The position numbers were made by a program, and so were the translations under genes. The notes under the pieces are model-generated. The model had not been told where the DNA came from. It saw only the letters and a program-made list of their open reading frames with translations, and did not search any database. From Symsagittifera roscoffensis (Eukaryota; Xenacoelomorpha; Acoela; Convolutidae), in contig NC_087063.1 of the NCBI RefSeq assembly GCF_963678635.1, positions 24,310,701 to 24,374,700 on the forward strand: a stretch of 64,000 nt of DNA. The letters are read 5' to 3'. Below, piece after piece: positions 24,701 through 37,379 of the stretch (positions are counted from its first letter, which is position 1; each line of letters begins with the position of its first letter).

Positions 24701-27360
24701 GGATATCTACAACGTATCTTAAATCATGGGGTCTTCCATGATCCTCATCACTTCAGCTCCATATCTACTACTGGCGGATGTTAACGAAAATTATTTTTAA
24801 AGTACTCCAGTCCCCAATTGAAGAAAGGTGGTTGCTGATAACTCAAAAGATCTTTTGGAACAGCAGCCACTTTTGCTTACGCTTTTGACAATTAACGCAA
24901 CGGTGTTGGATGGAACGGAGGGCAGCACGGAGCACCAAGAGAACCTACACATATGGTATAACTGCCCCCGAAGATGATCAACACACTTATGGTTATGCAG
25001 CCTTTGAAGAATTTGTAGAAATTGAACAACGAAAATTGAAGGCTGTCCAAGATTATCGGATGCCTGGACTCGAGTTTGGCGGTGGAAACTGCCAGTGGAA
25101 CGTACGATAAGACCGGTGCCAAAAAATTGCAAAGAAGAGAAGATAACCGGCTAGACTTCTTGACGGACATGCTACTGAAAGCTTTTGTTTCAGTTGGCAA
25201 CAATTTTGGTTGCGCTTTTTGTATGAGCTTGACCTTAGCAGTTTTTTAACTCAAGCGTATCGGTTTTTGCACTATTCATTCAAAAATTTGGTGATGTTGT
25301 AGTAACCGCATCATATATGTGGTTATACACTGAAGTTTCAAATAGGAGCTATCTTTTTCCTTTTTGATAACCGGCTCTTTAGTTTTTGTATTCGGAAAAT
25401 TTGAAGCGTGTTTTATTCCATCGTTGGAGGATGTGGGGACTCTTGACCCAGTTACTATCTCAGAGAGCATCTGCAGCAATGCCCCGTGTATTAAAATCAG
25501 CTGCGTTATCAATGCTCGCTATATGAAATCAGTCATCAATAGTAGTAGTTTCAACAATTTAGGAGATTCGATTCGCAACAGAAACCGGAAGCTTGATTTT
25601 CGAAGTCATCCAACGGAAAATGGCTGTGCTGACTCTCCGCATGAAAATACGATAAATTTATAATACCAGAACTTTTCGATGACCAATCGTTTCACTAGGT
25701 ATTATTCCAGCTTTGGTGTTGTGAGCATTTTCATAGAAGAGATTCTAGTTTTACCAAAAAAGAAACGGCACAAAAAAATTTCAGAGCTGTCTCCGATCAT
25801 ATGCAAATCTATGTTGTCGACGGGAGAACCAAAACAAGCGCGAGAGATTGCTAGTTAACCTAGAAGTGGCAACCTACTATGCCACTTGAGAAATCTTTGA
25901 AACACATCATCAGGCGAAGGGACGTTCCATTGTTGACCAGATATGCGCTTCTTTTGAGAGAAAACGTGTGCGGAAAGAGTACGAAGCTCTCAGACCTATA
26001 GGATCAAAAACAGAAGAAGCAAAGCTGAGGGATGCGTAATGGAATTTTTGATTTTCCGAGTAGCTCCGCGACTAACCACCAAAGTATCAGCCTTGTGGCT
26101 GCATTTCAGGCCTAACACATGCGTGATGTTTTGAAGAGTATCAGCCATTTTCTGAAACGGATCGACTTTGCCAGCATCGCGATTCGTTCTAGCTACGCAT
26201 CCTAAAGCGTTGCTAACGAACTTAGTTAAGGTGAGGCCTCTTAGCCTCATAAAATTTTCACAAAGTCGGAACAGCATCCTTAGAGTCGGCTGCTGAGCCC
26301 GGTAAATTTTCTGAGCTGAAGGATTGGTTTTTCAGTTATCTTGGTTCGTTCGCTGGAGTGCAAAAATTGCTTTTGTTGCGAAGTCCTGAGCTCCAAAAAT
26401 GTGCCTAGTGTAATTAAAAGCACTCATATCAATTGTGGGGACCTCCTGCCACAAGAACCGCAAGGTTAGTTGACCGATTGGTAGCCCACCAACTTGCGTG
26501 AACCTTGCTTCTACTTCAGCGGCAAACGGCAAACGGAACTGTATGAAAACTCGGAGAAAATTTTTATAGCACATCAGGATCATGCAAGAACGACTGATTC
26601 AAATCCGTGGATGGGATCTATCCTTTAGATTTATCACTAGATGATAAGATAAGAATCATTATTGAGCAGTGCGAATATGTGGATCATGATGATAAACAGG
26701 AACAACGTTTCCTTCATCGAGATCGTCCTTGATTGTCTGACCATACCGCTGTTTCAAGTTGACGTCATCATCGCGCGACTTTAACTGCGCGAGTTCGAAA
26801 TTGTAGTTGTTGGCTTACGCGTAATCATGACAATGTTGAAGTATTTTTCAAATTTGGATTTCGAAACTAAGGTAGGAAAACAGGCTGAAACGGCTATATT
26901 AAATCGCTTTTGGTCTTAAATTGCTGTCGACTGGAGTATTCAAAGCGCATGGTTATTCGCAGCGGAAAGAGGATCAGCCTATTGGTAAGTACTGTACCAG
27001 TCAATTTAATACCACTTGTTGACTTGATTGACTTACAAAAATATCCTCATCACAGCACTCAAAGTTATTTGAAATTAACCGTGAGGATTCTAAGAGTGGA
27101 AGCTAGCCCCCAACCTATTGAACGGAAAATAAAGCTATGAACGTCAAACAAAGCTGTTTCTGTTTTGCCTCCAGTAGACTCGAGAGATTTAACGGCAAGG
27201 AGGCAGTCTTGTCCTACCATCATTTTTACGTCGGAGTATTTGAGGACATCTGAAATAAGTTGGTCAAGTTGTGGTCTTAGATGTTGAAGCGTGATTTTAA
27301 CTTTGACAAAAGGACGACTTTTGAAGGAGTAGTTCTGCCATAGTGAATGGACTGTTACCT
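24700..27360 (-). pseudogene. BEL/Pao LTR retroelement remnant: protease, reverse transcriptase, integrase fragments
   Basis: Read on the minus strand, the order is that of a BEL/Pao pol gene. About 27300-27100: a protease-end block (YSDVKMMVGQDCLL ... FRSIGWGLAS), resembling the 'hyp-hyp-G-x-D' and LGW segment of BEL proteases. At 26583-26330: a reverse transcriptase palm block with LRFLWQEVPT, NYTRHIFGAQDFATKAIFALQR. At 26277-25900: GLTLTKFVSNA, then VFDPIGLRASYS, a phrase typical of the Pao connection region. At 25203-24700: RHPIILD and an integrase-like QPPFFNWGLEYF. Every block is separated by stops or shifts, and no LTR was found. It lies tail to tail with the polymerase B pseudogene. 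The plus-strand frames at 24910-25110, 25364-25663 and 26910-27140 are antisense shadows. Confidence 0.75.
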
Positions 27361-27656
27361 CTAACTTGGTTTTTCTCCGACCCTCTTAAATTTTTGCACG
27401 TTTAATTTTGAACTTCTTTCGGCTGTTTTTCACCCCCACCGCTGAACTTCAACTTTGAAAACAATTTCACCGTTGCCATGTTTGCACGTAAGCCATGATA
27501 ACACATAAAACAACTTTAAATATAGAAATTTTAAAAGGTAGGGGGAGAATGGAAAAGAGCCATCATTCATTACTTTTTACAAATGTTGGAAAATAAACTC
27601 AACATTCAACAGGAACGTTTTTTTAATATATAATATACTTATTTCTAAAAAAAAAC

Positions 27657-27856
27657 GGCTATTTTTCCTTTTCCCCCTGCAAAATGTTTTTTAATGAAAA
27701 ATTTGTTCACATTATTCGATTGATTTGAAAATTGGCATACGGACTAATAAGGCCAAGAAAAAAACATTTGTTCTTCATAAATAACCTTGTAAAACCACTC
27801 GTTACACCATGAAATTGATGCGCGTGTGAGCTGGAGGGGGGAAAGCAAAAAGAGCC
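27657..27856. mobile_element. hAT-like MITE, 'ggctctttttcc' family, copy 1
   Basis: Begins 'ggctatttttccttttcccc' and ends '...aaagcaaaaagagcc', a terminal inverted repeat. The interior holds the family core 'ccttgtaaaaccactcgtta' followed by 'caccat' and 'catacggactaataaggcc'. The flanks are A-rich, so a target duplication cannot be judged. An older fragment of the same end ('gaatggaaaagagcc') lies just upstream at about 27550-27563. Confidence 0.65.
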
Positions 27857-27915
27857 AAAAAACAAGAAATATCCAATGGTTGTGACAGAGTTTCATGATC
27901 AATTTAGCTAAAAAT

Positions 27916-28128
27916 GGCTTTTTCCAGAACCTTTCCTATCCACTATCTCCCATAACTATCAATTTTATGGTGTATCGAGAGGTTTTAAAATTTAAATATG
28001 AAGATCAAACATGTTTGTCGTGACCTTATTAGTCTGCAGGCCACTTTTTGTGACTTTTTGTAACAATCGGACATTGTGAACAGAAAATGCACCAGAAAAT
28101 TTCGCAGGTGGGGGAAAGGAAAAAGAGC
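27916..28128. mobile_element. hAT-like MITE, copy 2 (diverged)
   Basis: Starts 'ggctttttccagaacctttc' and ends 'ggggaaaggaaaaagagc'. It carries the core in the opposite sense: 'ttatggtgtatcgagaggtt', 'gtcgtgaccttattagtctg', 'caatcggacattgtgaacag'. No coding capacity. Confidence 0.6.
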
Positions 28129-28227
28129 AGCTAAATCTTTTTATGAGATTGAATCATTCATTTATATACAGTATGGTGATTATTTTGGTTCAAACTTGTC
28201 CATATGAACTGAAAAATTCAATTCACT

Positions 28228-28410
28228 GGCTCTTTTTTCTTCCTCCCACCTCACATAAACATCCTTTTTATGGTGTAACGAGGAGTTTTACAAGGTTAAA
28301 CATGAGGATCAAAAGTGTTTGTCATGGCCTAATTAGTTAGCATGCCAATTTTCGTAACATAAGGATAATTTGAACAAAGTTTCACTAGTAAAAAAAAAGG
28401 AAAAAGAGCC
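28228..28410. mobile_element. hAT-like MITE, copy 3
   Basis: Starts 'ggctcttttttcttcctccc' and ends 'aaaaaggaaaaagagcc'. The flanking octamers 'aattcact' (28220-28227) and 'aattcgct' (28411-28418) match at 7 of 8 bases, consistent with the 8-bp target duplication of hAT elements. The interior has the family core 'ttatggtgtaacgaggagtt'. The frame at 28143-28340 is an accident of this repeat. Confidence 0.7.
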
Positions 28411-28749
28411 AATTCGCTGAACCGGAAAACATATGGCGCCCAATGATTTTTGATCTCAAATGATAAAAAATCACATTACCTTTAGGACTTTATCAATTTA
28501 GCAAGATCTCACCCAACAAAAATAAGAGCATTAAGAGTAAATATTATTCTGCAGCTACTAGATATTTGCCAAACAATCTTTCATAATGAAGGCTTATTTA
28601 ATCATAATACTACAAATGACTCAAAACGGAACACGAATTGTTTTACAAAAACTACTTATTTTGAGTCCACTTTCCAAATTTCAAAATGTTTACTTGAACA
28701 AGAAAAATTTCTCATAATGTTCAATTGTCAACATTTTCAACTCAAATTA

Positions 28750-31700
28750 AAATCACATTACCAGTAAATGAAGACAAACAACAGTTGTGAAGGAAACACC
28801 TGCATTAATCACGTAATCATTCTCGCTAAAAACGAATCACTAAAGTTTGTTTTAGACGCAAAACATCTCAATTCCCGGCAGAAGATGTTTTGAATCTAAA
28901 GGCAATTGGCCATTGAAACAATACAAGTAATACTCATAAAAATAAAAAATATATAATGTACCACTGCTGACGTGAACGGTGCAAACAACCAAACTCCACT
29001 AGAGAAACAATCAAGTCGACTCACACAATTCGTAATTGGAAGTCATTAATACGACTTCAATTGATTATTCTAAGGCAATATCCATAAGACCAGCAGCTTC
29101 TTCAGCATTCATGAGCAAAATTTGTCGACACTCATTATAAGCAAAAACCTTTGTTAATTATTTAGACGAATTTTTCATACTGTCACAACCGAAGCAAGAA
29201 ATGTTTAAGGTATTAGAAGAAAAATCGCCAGATCTTGCTAAAGGAAAAAATGAAAGCAGCCCCAGATAAATCTGATCTTTTTCTCTCTCGTGTCAATTTT
29301 CTCGGACATTTTAGTGGAGGAAGTACACTCTCTCGTAAGATCACAAACAGATAATTTTAACCCCCATCTTAAAAAAAACTTTCAAGAATGTTTAAGTCAG
29401 TATTTTCATGAAATGCAATTATACTTACTTAAACCATTTTAATATAAGACCATTTTATATTATACTCCGACAACAAAATAATTTTGAATGGATATTGGAA
29501 CATCAAAAACGTACCCAGATCAACTATTGTATACCGTGTGCGATCTCCCGGATATGCGCGGCACTCTTGCAATCACATAAAGGAACAAATAAAATGAACC
29601 TTATATCAGCAGTTTCAAGACATTTTACACATGCGGAATTTTGCATCTCCACACTTATGGAAGAATGTACAGCCAGAATATATACACTCACAGAAAATGA
29701 ATTGTCAACCCTTTGATCAAAAAACCCAACATTTCTAATTACACACCATAAACCATTAATGTTTCTATAGGTTTATAAGTTTCTAAGAGTTTATAGGTTT
29801 CAACCTGTTCTGATAAAAATCCCAAACCTACATATAATTTGAACAGCAGGAAAAAACTTTGCCCTACCAGTCGCAATTCTTCCTTGCAAAAGACAAAGAT
29901 CACCACAATTGGAATTCGAGTATGCAGTGAAAACTGACCGTGACACTACACAAATAAATATTCTAGAACATTTTCCAATATACATCGATTGTCAAAAAAA
30001 TTGTTGTGAAGTTGATTTATCAGGAAAAAATCCTTCAGACCAATACCATACTCCTCATGGACAAAAACAAAGCAAAACAAAACTCAACCAAACAAAAAAC
30101 CGAAACAAAACTGTTCTCTCTATTAGAAAAGCAAAACTTAACAGATTGCATAAACTTGCAGGGAAACCTTGATTTAAATTCAAAATCTACAACTAAAAGG
30201 TTTTTAGTTTGCAAGAAACTAAGGACAATATATCTCTCTCAAAACACGAAATCCCGAATATTTTTCTTCCAATACCAGAGACAATGATACTAGAACTTCT
30301 AAAAGAATATCGAAACCTTGACCCCGTCATTAGACAATAAATATCCTGGTACAACTATAAAACAAATCCAATAAAAGCCAATATCACCATCTTAGGAAAT
30401 AAAACACTACTTCGATAATTCCGAAAATTCAACAAAACAGCAATAAATGAAAACAATGATCTCTTGGAATTTAATATTCCAGAAACAGAAGTACCCTGTC
30501 TACTATTAAGTATGATATTGATTGAATTCCACATTTCACCCTTTTAAAAACAAAAGGACATTGTACCCCTTCAAAGGACTAAAAATTTTTCAAAACCCTA
30601 CAAACACTAAGAAACAGCAAACAACGCAAAATCTCGATCAGTTATTATTTTCACAAAGGATTAATCGTAAATAAGAAGAAATAATCTTAATACAAGAAAC
30701 AAATAAAATCACAACAGCGCCAATCATCGCGCCTCAAAATTATCCACAAAAAAATATATATAACCAATATTCAACAATCTGAAATATTAAAGAAAGTAGA
30801 ATTTCAGAAACCCTCTGGAGTAATTAAATATTAACTAATACTTTGATAAAATTTTCTCCAAAATTTATATTTTCAGTCTTTAACAGACTAGTTCAAAGTC
30901 CGCCAATCAAAATTGTTTCAAACATCACCTCATTTACACACCACTATCATTAGCCGACAAACTTCTAATCTCAAATGGATCTCAAACTGTAAGTGAAAGA
31001 CCTCCAGGTCAAAATTAGGCAATAACCTTATATTTGACTACTCAAATAAATATAATCTGAAAGTTACAATCACCTCCTATCACACAGAACAAAAATCTAC
31101 GATAATGTCTTAACTCACATCCCACTTTTACCTAAAAGGGAAAAGTCAATTACTCTTAAAGGCAGATTTCAACATGATCTTTTAGCCTGAAGGCGATATA
31201 TCTCCCAAGAAAACCCTAACAATCCAATAAAGGAACCCAAAAGTAGGAACCTCACTCCTAAACCTCCAGATTTTATTTCTCCAAAAACTCTCCGTTTCTA
31301 CGCCAATTGACAAAAATCAATGAAAAAACCGACCACACCTGGTCTCCAACCCAAAAAAAAAGAAAAATATTTCGAAGTAACAGATAATTTCTCACAACTT
31401 CTCAAACGCTTCTTTCGAAACCAGTCCAGTACTTTAAAAAAAAAACATTTTTTCAATTTCATTTCAATTTTTGCGACAATCCTACATTTTTGTATTTTTT
31501 ATCATCGACACTCTAGACTTAACAACTTCTTTTCATAGTTTTTGTAGTATCTTTGTAATTTGCTTCCTTCTAATGAAAACATACCACAAGTTTTCGAAAA
31601 TCATTGACCACCTTCTCAAGTGCTAGAGTTCGACAATTTTTTTTAAAAATTTACCAGATTTGTTCAATAGGAAATACACCTTCTTCTTTTTGTAATTTCT

Positions 31701-31975
31701 CTCACTTTTCTAGTTTCCTCAATTTTAGAAATTTGCAAACGAAAAAAGAGGCAATAACCACCTTTGCATTGGCATCGATCCATTTGATCAGTTTTGTAGA
31801 AGAATACTATAAACAGCATAGGTTTAATTAAGGAAAAAGAAATATACATGAAAACATATCCAAAATTGCTAATCAACAACGAAGTAGGCAATCATCAACA
31901 ACCACTACATCTCAAGACCCCCCAAGAACACAAACACCTAGTCAAATAAGTCAACCCTAATTGATCAATTAGCAG
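28750..31975 (+). pseudogene. Ty3/gypsy-type pol remnant A1 (RT start, RNase H, integrase region)
   Basis: Collinear with the pol gene of the better copy on the other strand (58.4-62.3 kb). The start of the RT finger region lies at about 28750-29040. An RNase H block with ALLQSHKGTNKMNLIS lies near 29560-29640. The linker EFEYAVKTDRDTTQIN...HFPIYIDCQKN lies at 29909-30020, and weak integrase and C-terminal traces at 30300-31300. Frames are broken throughout, and the RT palm with YLDD is reduced to traces near 29160. It has no LTR on its left; a cluster of MITEs lies there instead. Its right end (31860-31975) repeats the right end of A2 pol (33750-33845). Confidence 0.75.
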
Positions 31976-32079
31976 AACTTATATTAAAGTACACAATGGT
32001 ATAAGCTACATCTAAAGTTGACGTTGGAAAATTACATTCACCATCTCATCTCTCTCTTAAGCTTGACGCAGTTTTCAAA

Positions 32080-33845
32080 AAGCAAAGATGGATTAAAATA
32101 CAAATCCATTCACAGGATAAAGTAAACGGAGTATTATACTTTCTCGACCAATCTGAAATCAAATTATCAGTAAATAAAGGCGAACAACCGAAAAGAAACA
32201 ACTTTGTTAATACCGTTATCAATCGCACTAAAAACAAATCCATTAAGTTTGTTTTAGGCGCAAAATATCTCAACACCCTAATTGATGAATATAAAGGTAA
32301 TTAGCCATTGAACCAATACAAGTAATAGTCACAAAAATAAAATAAAAATAATATACCACTGCTGACATGAACAGTGCGTACAACCAAAGTCCACTAGAGA
32401 AACAATCACGTCGGCTCACACAATTCCTTATTGGAAATCAACAACACGAAATCAATAGATTATACTTTAAAGGACTAGAAACTGTTGAAAACCCTACAAA
32501 CACTGATAAACAGCAAACAACGCAAAATCTCGATCAGTTACAATTTTCAAAATAGGGTTAATCGTTTTAATCCTAAAACAGAAAACAAAAAGAAAATCAC
32601 AACAGCGCCAATCATCGCGCCTCAGAAATTATTCAGGAAAAGAAAATAAAACCAATACTCAACAACCTGAAATATTAAAGAGAGTAGAATTTCCGAAACC
32701 CTCTGGAATATTTAAACACAAACTAATACTTTGATAAAAAATTCCCCAAAAATTATATTTTCAATCTTTAACAGACTAGTTCAAAGTCAGCCAATCAAAA
32801 TTGTTTCAAACATCACCTCATTTACACACCACTATCATTAGCCGACAAATTTCTAACCTCAAAAAGATCTCAAACTGTAAGTGAAAGACCTCCAGGTCAA
32901 AAATAGGCAACAACCTTATATTTGACTACTCAAAAATAAATATAATATGAATGTTACAACCACCTCCAATTACACAGCACAAAAAATCTACAATAATATT
33001 TTAACTTACACCCCACATTTTGCCAAAAGGGAAAAGTCAATTACTCTTAAAGGCAGATTTCAACATGATTATTTAGCCTGAAGACGATATATCTCCCAAG
33101 AAAACCCTAACAATCCATTAAAGGAAACCAAAAGTAGGAAGCTCATTCCTATACCTCCAGATTTTACTTCACCAAAAACTCTCCTTTTCCAAGCCACTTG
33201 ACAAAAATCAATGATAAAACCGACCACACCTGTTCTCCAACCTAAAAAAAAAAGAAAAATATTTCGAGATAACAGAAATTTTCTCAAAATTTTTCAAACG
33301 CTTCTTTCGAAACCAGGCCAGTAATTTTAAAAAAAATCAATTTCATTTCAATTTTTGCGACAATCCTACATTTTTGTATTTTTTTATCATCGACACTCTA
33401 GAATTAACAAATTTTTTTCATAGGTTTTGTAGTATCTTTGTAATTTGCTTCTTCCTAATGAAAACATACCACAATTTTTCGAAAATCATTGACCACCTTC
33501 TCAAGTGCTAAAATTCAACAATTTTTCAAATGTTACCAAATTTGTTCAAAAAGAAAGACATCCTTCTCCTTTTTGTAATTTCTCTCACCTTTCTAGTTTC
33601 CTCAAGTTTAACAATTTGCAAAAGCAAAAGAGGCAATAACCACCTTTGCATTGGCATCGATCCATTTAATCAGTTTTTAAGAAGAATACTATAAACAGCA
33701 TAGGTTTAATTAAGGAAAAAGAAAATTACATGAGAACATATCCAAAATTGTTATTCAACAACGACCGAAGCAGGCAATCCCCAACAACCACTATATCCCA
33801 AGACCCCTCAACAACACTAACACCTCGTCAAACCAGTCAACCCTA
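32080..33845 (+). pseudogene. Ty3/gypsy-type pol remnant A2, internally deleted
   Basis: Repeats A1. The RT start (32351, 'accactgctgacatgaacag') lies 3391 bp after its A1 counterpart, but the later integrase part is offset by only about 1887 bp. So A2 lacks about 1.5 kb that A1 retains: most of RT, RNase H and the first half of integrase, with the junction near 32490. The frame at 32367-32555 (AYNQSPLEKQSRRLTQF...GNQQHEINRL) is the RT fragment running into that junction. From 33845 the sequence passes into env-type coding sequence. Confidence 0.75.
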
Positions 33846-36800
33846 AATATCCACCCGCATTTTGTTTCAAGAAAATCCCTATACATTTGAAGAAAGACAC
33901 GCATTCGCCAAGCACCCATTCGCCAAGACCAGCTATTCGCCAAGATCAGCAATTCGTCAAGCACCCCCTAAGCAAACCACAATACGAACCAACGTACAAC
34001 ATCTACCCTTCAATCCAACAAGACCATAGTAGAACTAGACACATAGGCCAAAACAAAATCTAAGATCTACAATAGAAAGACCAAAAGATAGACAAAATAT
34101 TCATCCCAGAAGGAATAGAAACTTTGCAGCACCTAGAGCTCACTTTAATATACCTTCAACACTATCTTCAACTCATTTGGACCTTTCTAGTAAAACAATC
34201 CAAAGTATCCCCCCATCACTCCAAACAACTTCTCAAAAATTACCCGAATTTTCCATCAGTTTTTTTAGGATCAGCACCAACTTCCGAAAAAAAATCTTTT
34301 TTATCTTTTCGCTTCAACGCAACTTTATTGGATGACACAACCATTCGCCCAAGGTGAACCAAACTAAGTAAACTAACCTAGAGATTTTTTATACGATACC
34401 TGCTAGTCCTTGCAAGAAACCTTATCATTACCATCAACACCTTCAGTAACAGGTCAAACACCAAGCACTACGTTTCCCCTAATTTTCCCTACAAAGTTAT
34501 GGGATAGATATCATGATTTTTTAATTTCAAATATTCATTTACGCTTAGATTGGAATACATTTGTAGCACCCATATCCTATTTAGACAACCTCTTGATAGT
34601 AACAGACTACAAAATTGGGCACCAAATAGATTAGACACGACATCCAGTAAGACAGACAAGAACATTATATACAAATTCTTTATCAAGATAACTTAAACAT
34701 TAAAATTGAAAAAAAAAAGTTTAACTGAATAATTTAGTTCATCATTTTCTACCATTAGCTTAATCAAATATAACAGCTCAACCCTGTCCATCCCATACTT
34801 TACATTAGAGCTTATCTAAAAGTACGATATATATACAAAAAAGACATTAGGCAAAATTTTACAACCCTTTTTCAAGACTATCATACACACGTTTCTTTTA
34901 AAAGTTTCCTTTCTTAAAACCTTTTCACCACTTGTTTTCTAGAACCCACATCTTATCAAAACTCTTCCCCTCGTACAAGACCACAAGACCTCCTGGTTAC
35001 ACATTATGACTGTAAAAAAATCATCAAAAAAACTACTTAAAAACGCAATTAATCAAGTGACACAATGTGAACCAGAACCACAAATATAGTAGGAACACTT
35101 TACTCAAAAGCACGAGCTACAACTCTATCAGAATATAAATTCACAGCTTAATTTTCAGAAAAAAAGTACAGTGTTCAAAAATTGTACAACTATCGAAGAT
35201 TGCAAAAAAACGAAATACAACGATTAAAGATATGCACAAATGAAAGCAAAAATTGTTGATAAGTAAATTTTCAAGTCTTACCAGACTCTGCGTTTCAAGC
35301 AGAACTAGAAAATACTAAATTGGACGATTAATATTTTACCACGGCGCACACGGATGTTTAACTTATGATTTATATGATAAAAAATGAATACCACACATTG
35401 TAATCATCAATCCATTAAAGTGTAAATAAAGCTGACACAAAAAAACAAATGCTGGCAAAATATTGCTTTTTGACTGGACAATTTAATTAGAAAAAGTGCA
35501 ATTAACAGGTTCTATAATTTATCAAGGGTTACGCTTACCTTGTAAAAAATGATCAAGAGTATTGCGAACCACTCGAGCACGGGTAACAATTGTTTGGTTC
35601 TCTGAAGTCACGTATACCACATTTCAAGCTGCTAAAATCCATACAAGAGTGATGAAATTCATCCAAAAGTTTTTATTGGATCAATACTTTTCGCAAAATT
35701 CAACCGTGATAAAATAAAATCAATTAGAAAAAAATTATTAAAACAACATGGATGGTATTGAATTAAACTAACACGTTTTCAAATTTACCCAGAAACAGAA
35801 GTATTCGACAAAGCATTCAAAAAACATTGTCCAATACTAAAACGTTTCGACAGGAAAACAGGAAAACTAACTATTAACCCAGCACACCCATATCAAAACT
35901 GCAAAATGAAAAATCTTTTATCTCTGTAACATTTTCTAAAAACACAGGAAAACTTTGTCCAGAAGACAAAAATAGTACACGACTACAAAACTCTCACTTA
36001 TGAATAACACATATTTTGATCCCACTTACTTCAATATACATCTTGATTTGAAATTAGGCTAAAAAATATGTCGTACTTTTCAAGAATTCTCACTATCTAA
36101 ATAAGAAACACTTCACGTACACAAATACTACAGTCACTCGCTTTACTCGCTTTAACAAAATTCAAAATACTCTGTGCAGGCTATTTAATATCAGGCAATA
36201 GATCTAACTTCAATGACTATGAAGGAAATATCCTTTGGTACTACACATGTACTAAAAAAAGTCTCACAAGTAATTGTTTTTGAGGATAAAAGATGTTACA
36301 AACGAATCCCTATATTTAAAAAAAATCAAGACTTTATGTAGATAAACTGTCACGACGCACTTGTTTCTGGGATACAGCTTTCCTATATGGATCTGAAAAT
36401 GTCCACATTGTAAAACAGCCTTAATCAAACGAAGACAAATATTATCTTTTTACCCCAAACCCTATATTAGTGCCATCATTGAAGAAATTTTCAATCAAAA
36501 GCATACGCAATCCTAACATTGATTTACAATCAGTCGGTATTTATTCTGGATCAATATACAACATCACAATAGAACGCATCACAATAATCCGCAATCCTAA
36601 CATTGATTTACAATCAGTCGGTATTTATTCTGGATCAATATACAACATCACAATAGAACACAGCAACACAGAAAATGGACACAATCCAAAGACAATCTAT
36701 GGATCAAAATTTGCGAAAACTTGCTGAAACCGTTTACACCAAGATACAAGATTACAGCGGATGTTTAAAAGATATTAAAGAATACAAACATATCTCTCCA

Positions 36801-37240
36801 ATTAATATCTTCAAAGTTGACGACCTTAAAAAATGAACTCCTAGCTTTTGTAGGATGGCTCATTTATAAATTCGAAAGATTGACTAGTTTGTACTCGTAT
36901 GAAAAATTTTATCAACCACACCAACGGCATATGATACATCACGAGATAATACAAATCCAACACCTACAGCACCGTCACACTTACACAGTCTACAACAAGA
37001 TCACCCTCTATCTTTAGCTCCACGAACTTATAGAAATACAATAGCAATTACGGAACATATCTCTCAAGGAAATAACTTCCCACAAAGTCCAGTATCTCAT
37101 ATAGCTTTCCATAAGTCGAACATTGACGACATATATGAGCAAATAGTAGAAACAACACACACAATAAGTTTCCGTTCTCAAAACAACCATATTTGAGCAA
37201 ACGTTGAGCCGACAGATTGGATCTCTCCTACCCATCCAAC
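33846..37240 (+). pseudogene. Envelope-like glycoprotein remnant of copy A
   Basis: Broken frames follow the two env-like segments of the right-hand element in one piece. At 34540-34700: SNRLQNWAPNRL, matching SNRLHSWALNRL at about 63.9 kb. At about 35000-35170: VTHYDCKK, TTNIVGTLYSKARATTLSEY, matching the block at about 63.4 kb. At 35930-36010: TGKLCPEDKNSTRLQ. Then, without pol in between, 36060-36300: FQEFSLS, GNRSNFNDYEGNILWYYTC, matching 58.2-58.4 kb. At 36470-36700: MPSLKKFS...NPNIDLQSVGIYS. A hydrophobic stretch near 36835-36900 would be the membrane segment. The N-terminal part (33850-34530) contains repeated 'ttcgccaag' units and an Arg-rich segment not present in the window for the other copy. 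Membrane-fusion function is inferred only from position and Cys, Asn-glycosylation and membrane features. Confidence 0.65.
36506..36673 (+). repeat. 84-bp in-frame tandem duplication in the env remnant
   Basis: Two nearly identical 84-bp copies start at 36506 and 36590 ('cgcaatcctaacattgattt'). The unit is 28 codons, so it keeps the frame and repeats NPNIDLQSVGIYS. The other element has this segment once, so the duplication is private to copy A. Confidence 0.85.
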
Positions 37241-37379
37241 CTTAAAGGCCAGTTTTCCTGCATTTCCCTATCAGACCTCACCTCTTCACCCCGTTCCAGT
37301 TTTTTACATAACTCACCACGCATGGTCTCAGATGTTTCTACACAAACAATTTTTAAAACTATTTTAACTATAAGAAATC

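Noticed and set aside
25364..25663. Plus-strand frame in the BEL/Pao remnant
   Set aside because: The recognisable retroelement protein is on the other strand; this is its antisense shadow, as are 24910-25110 and 26910-27140.
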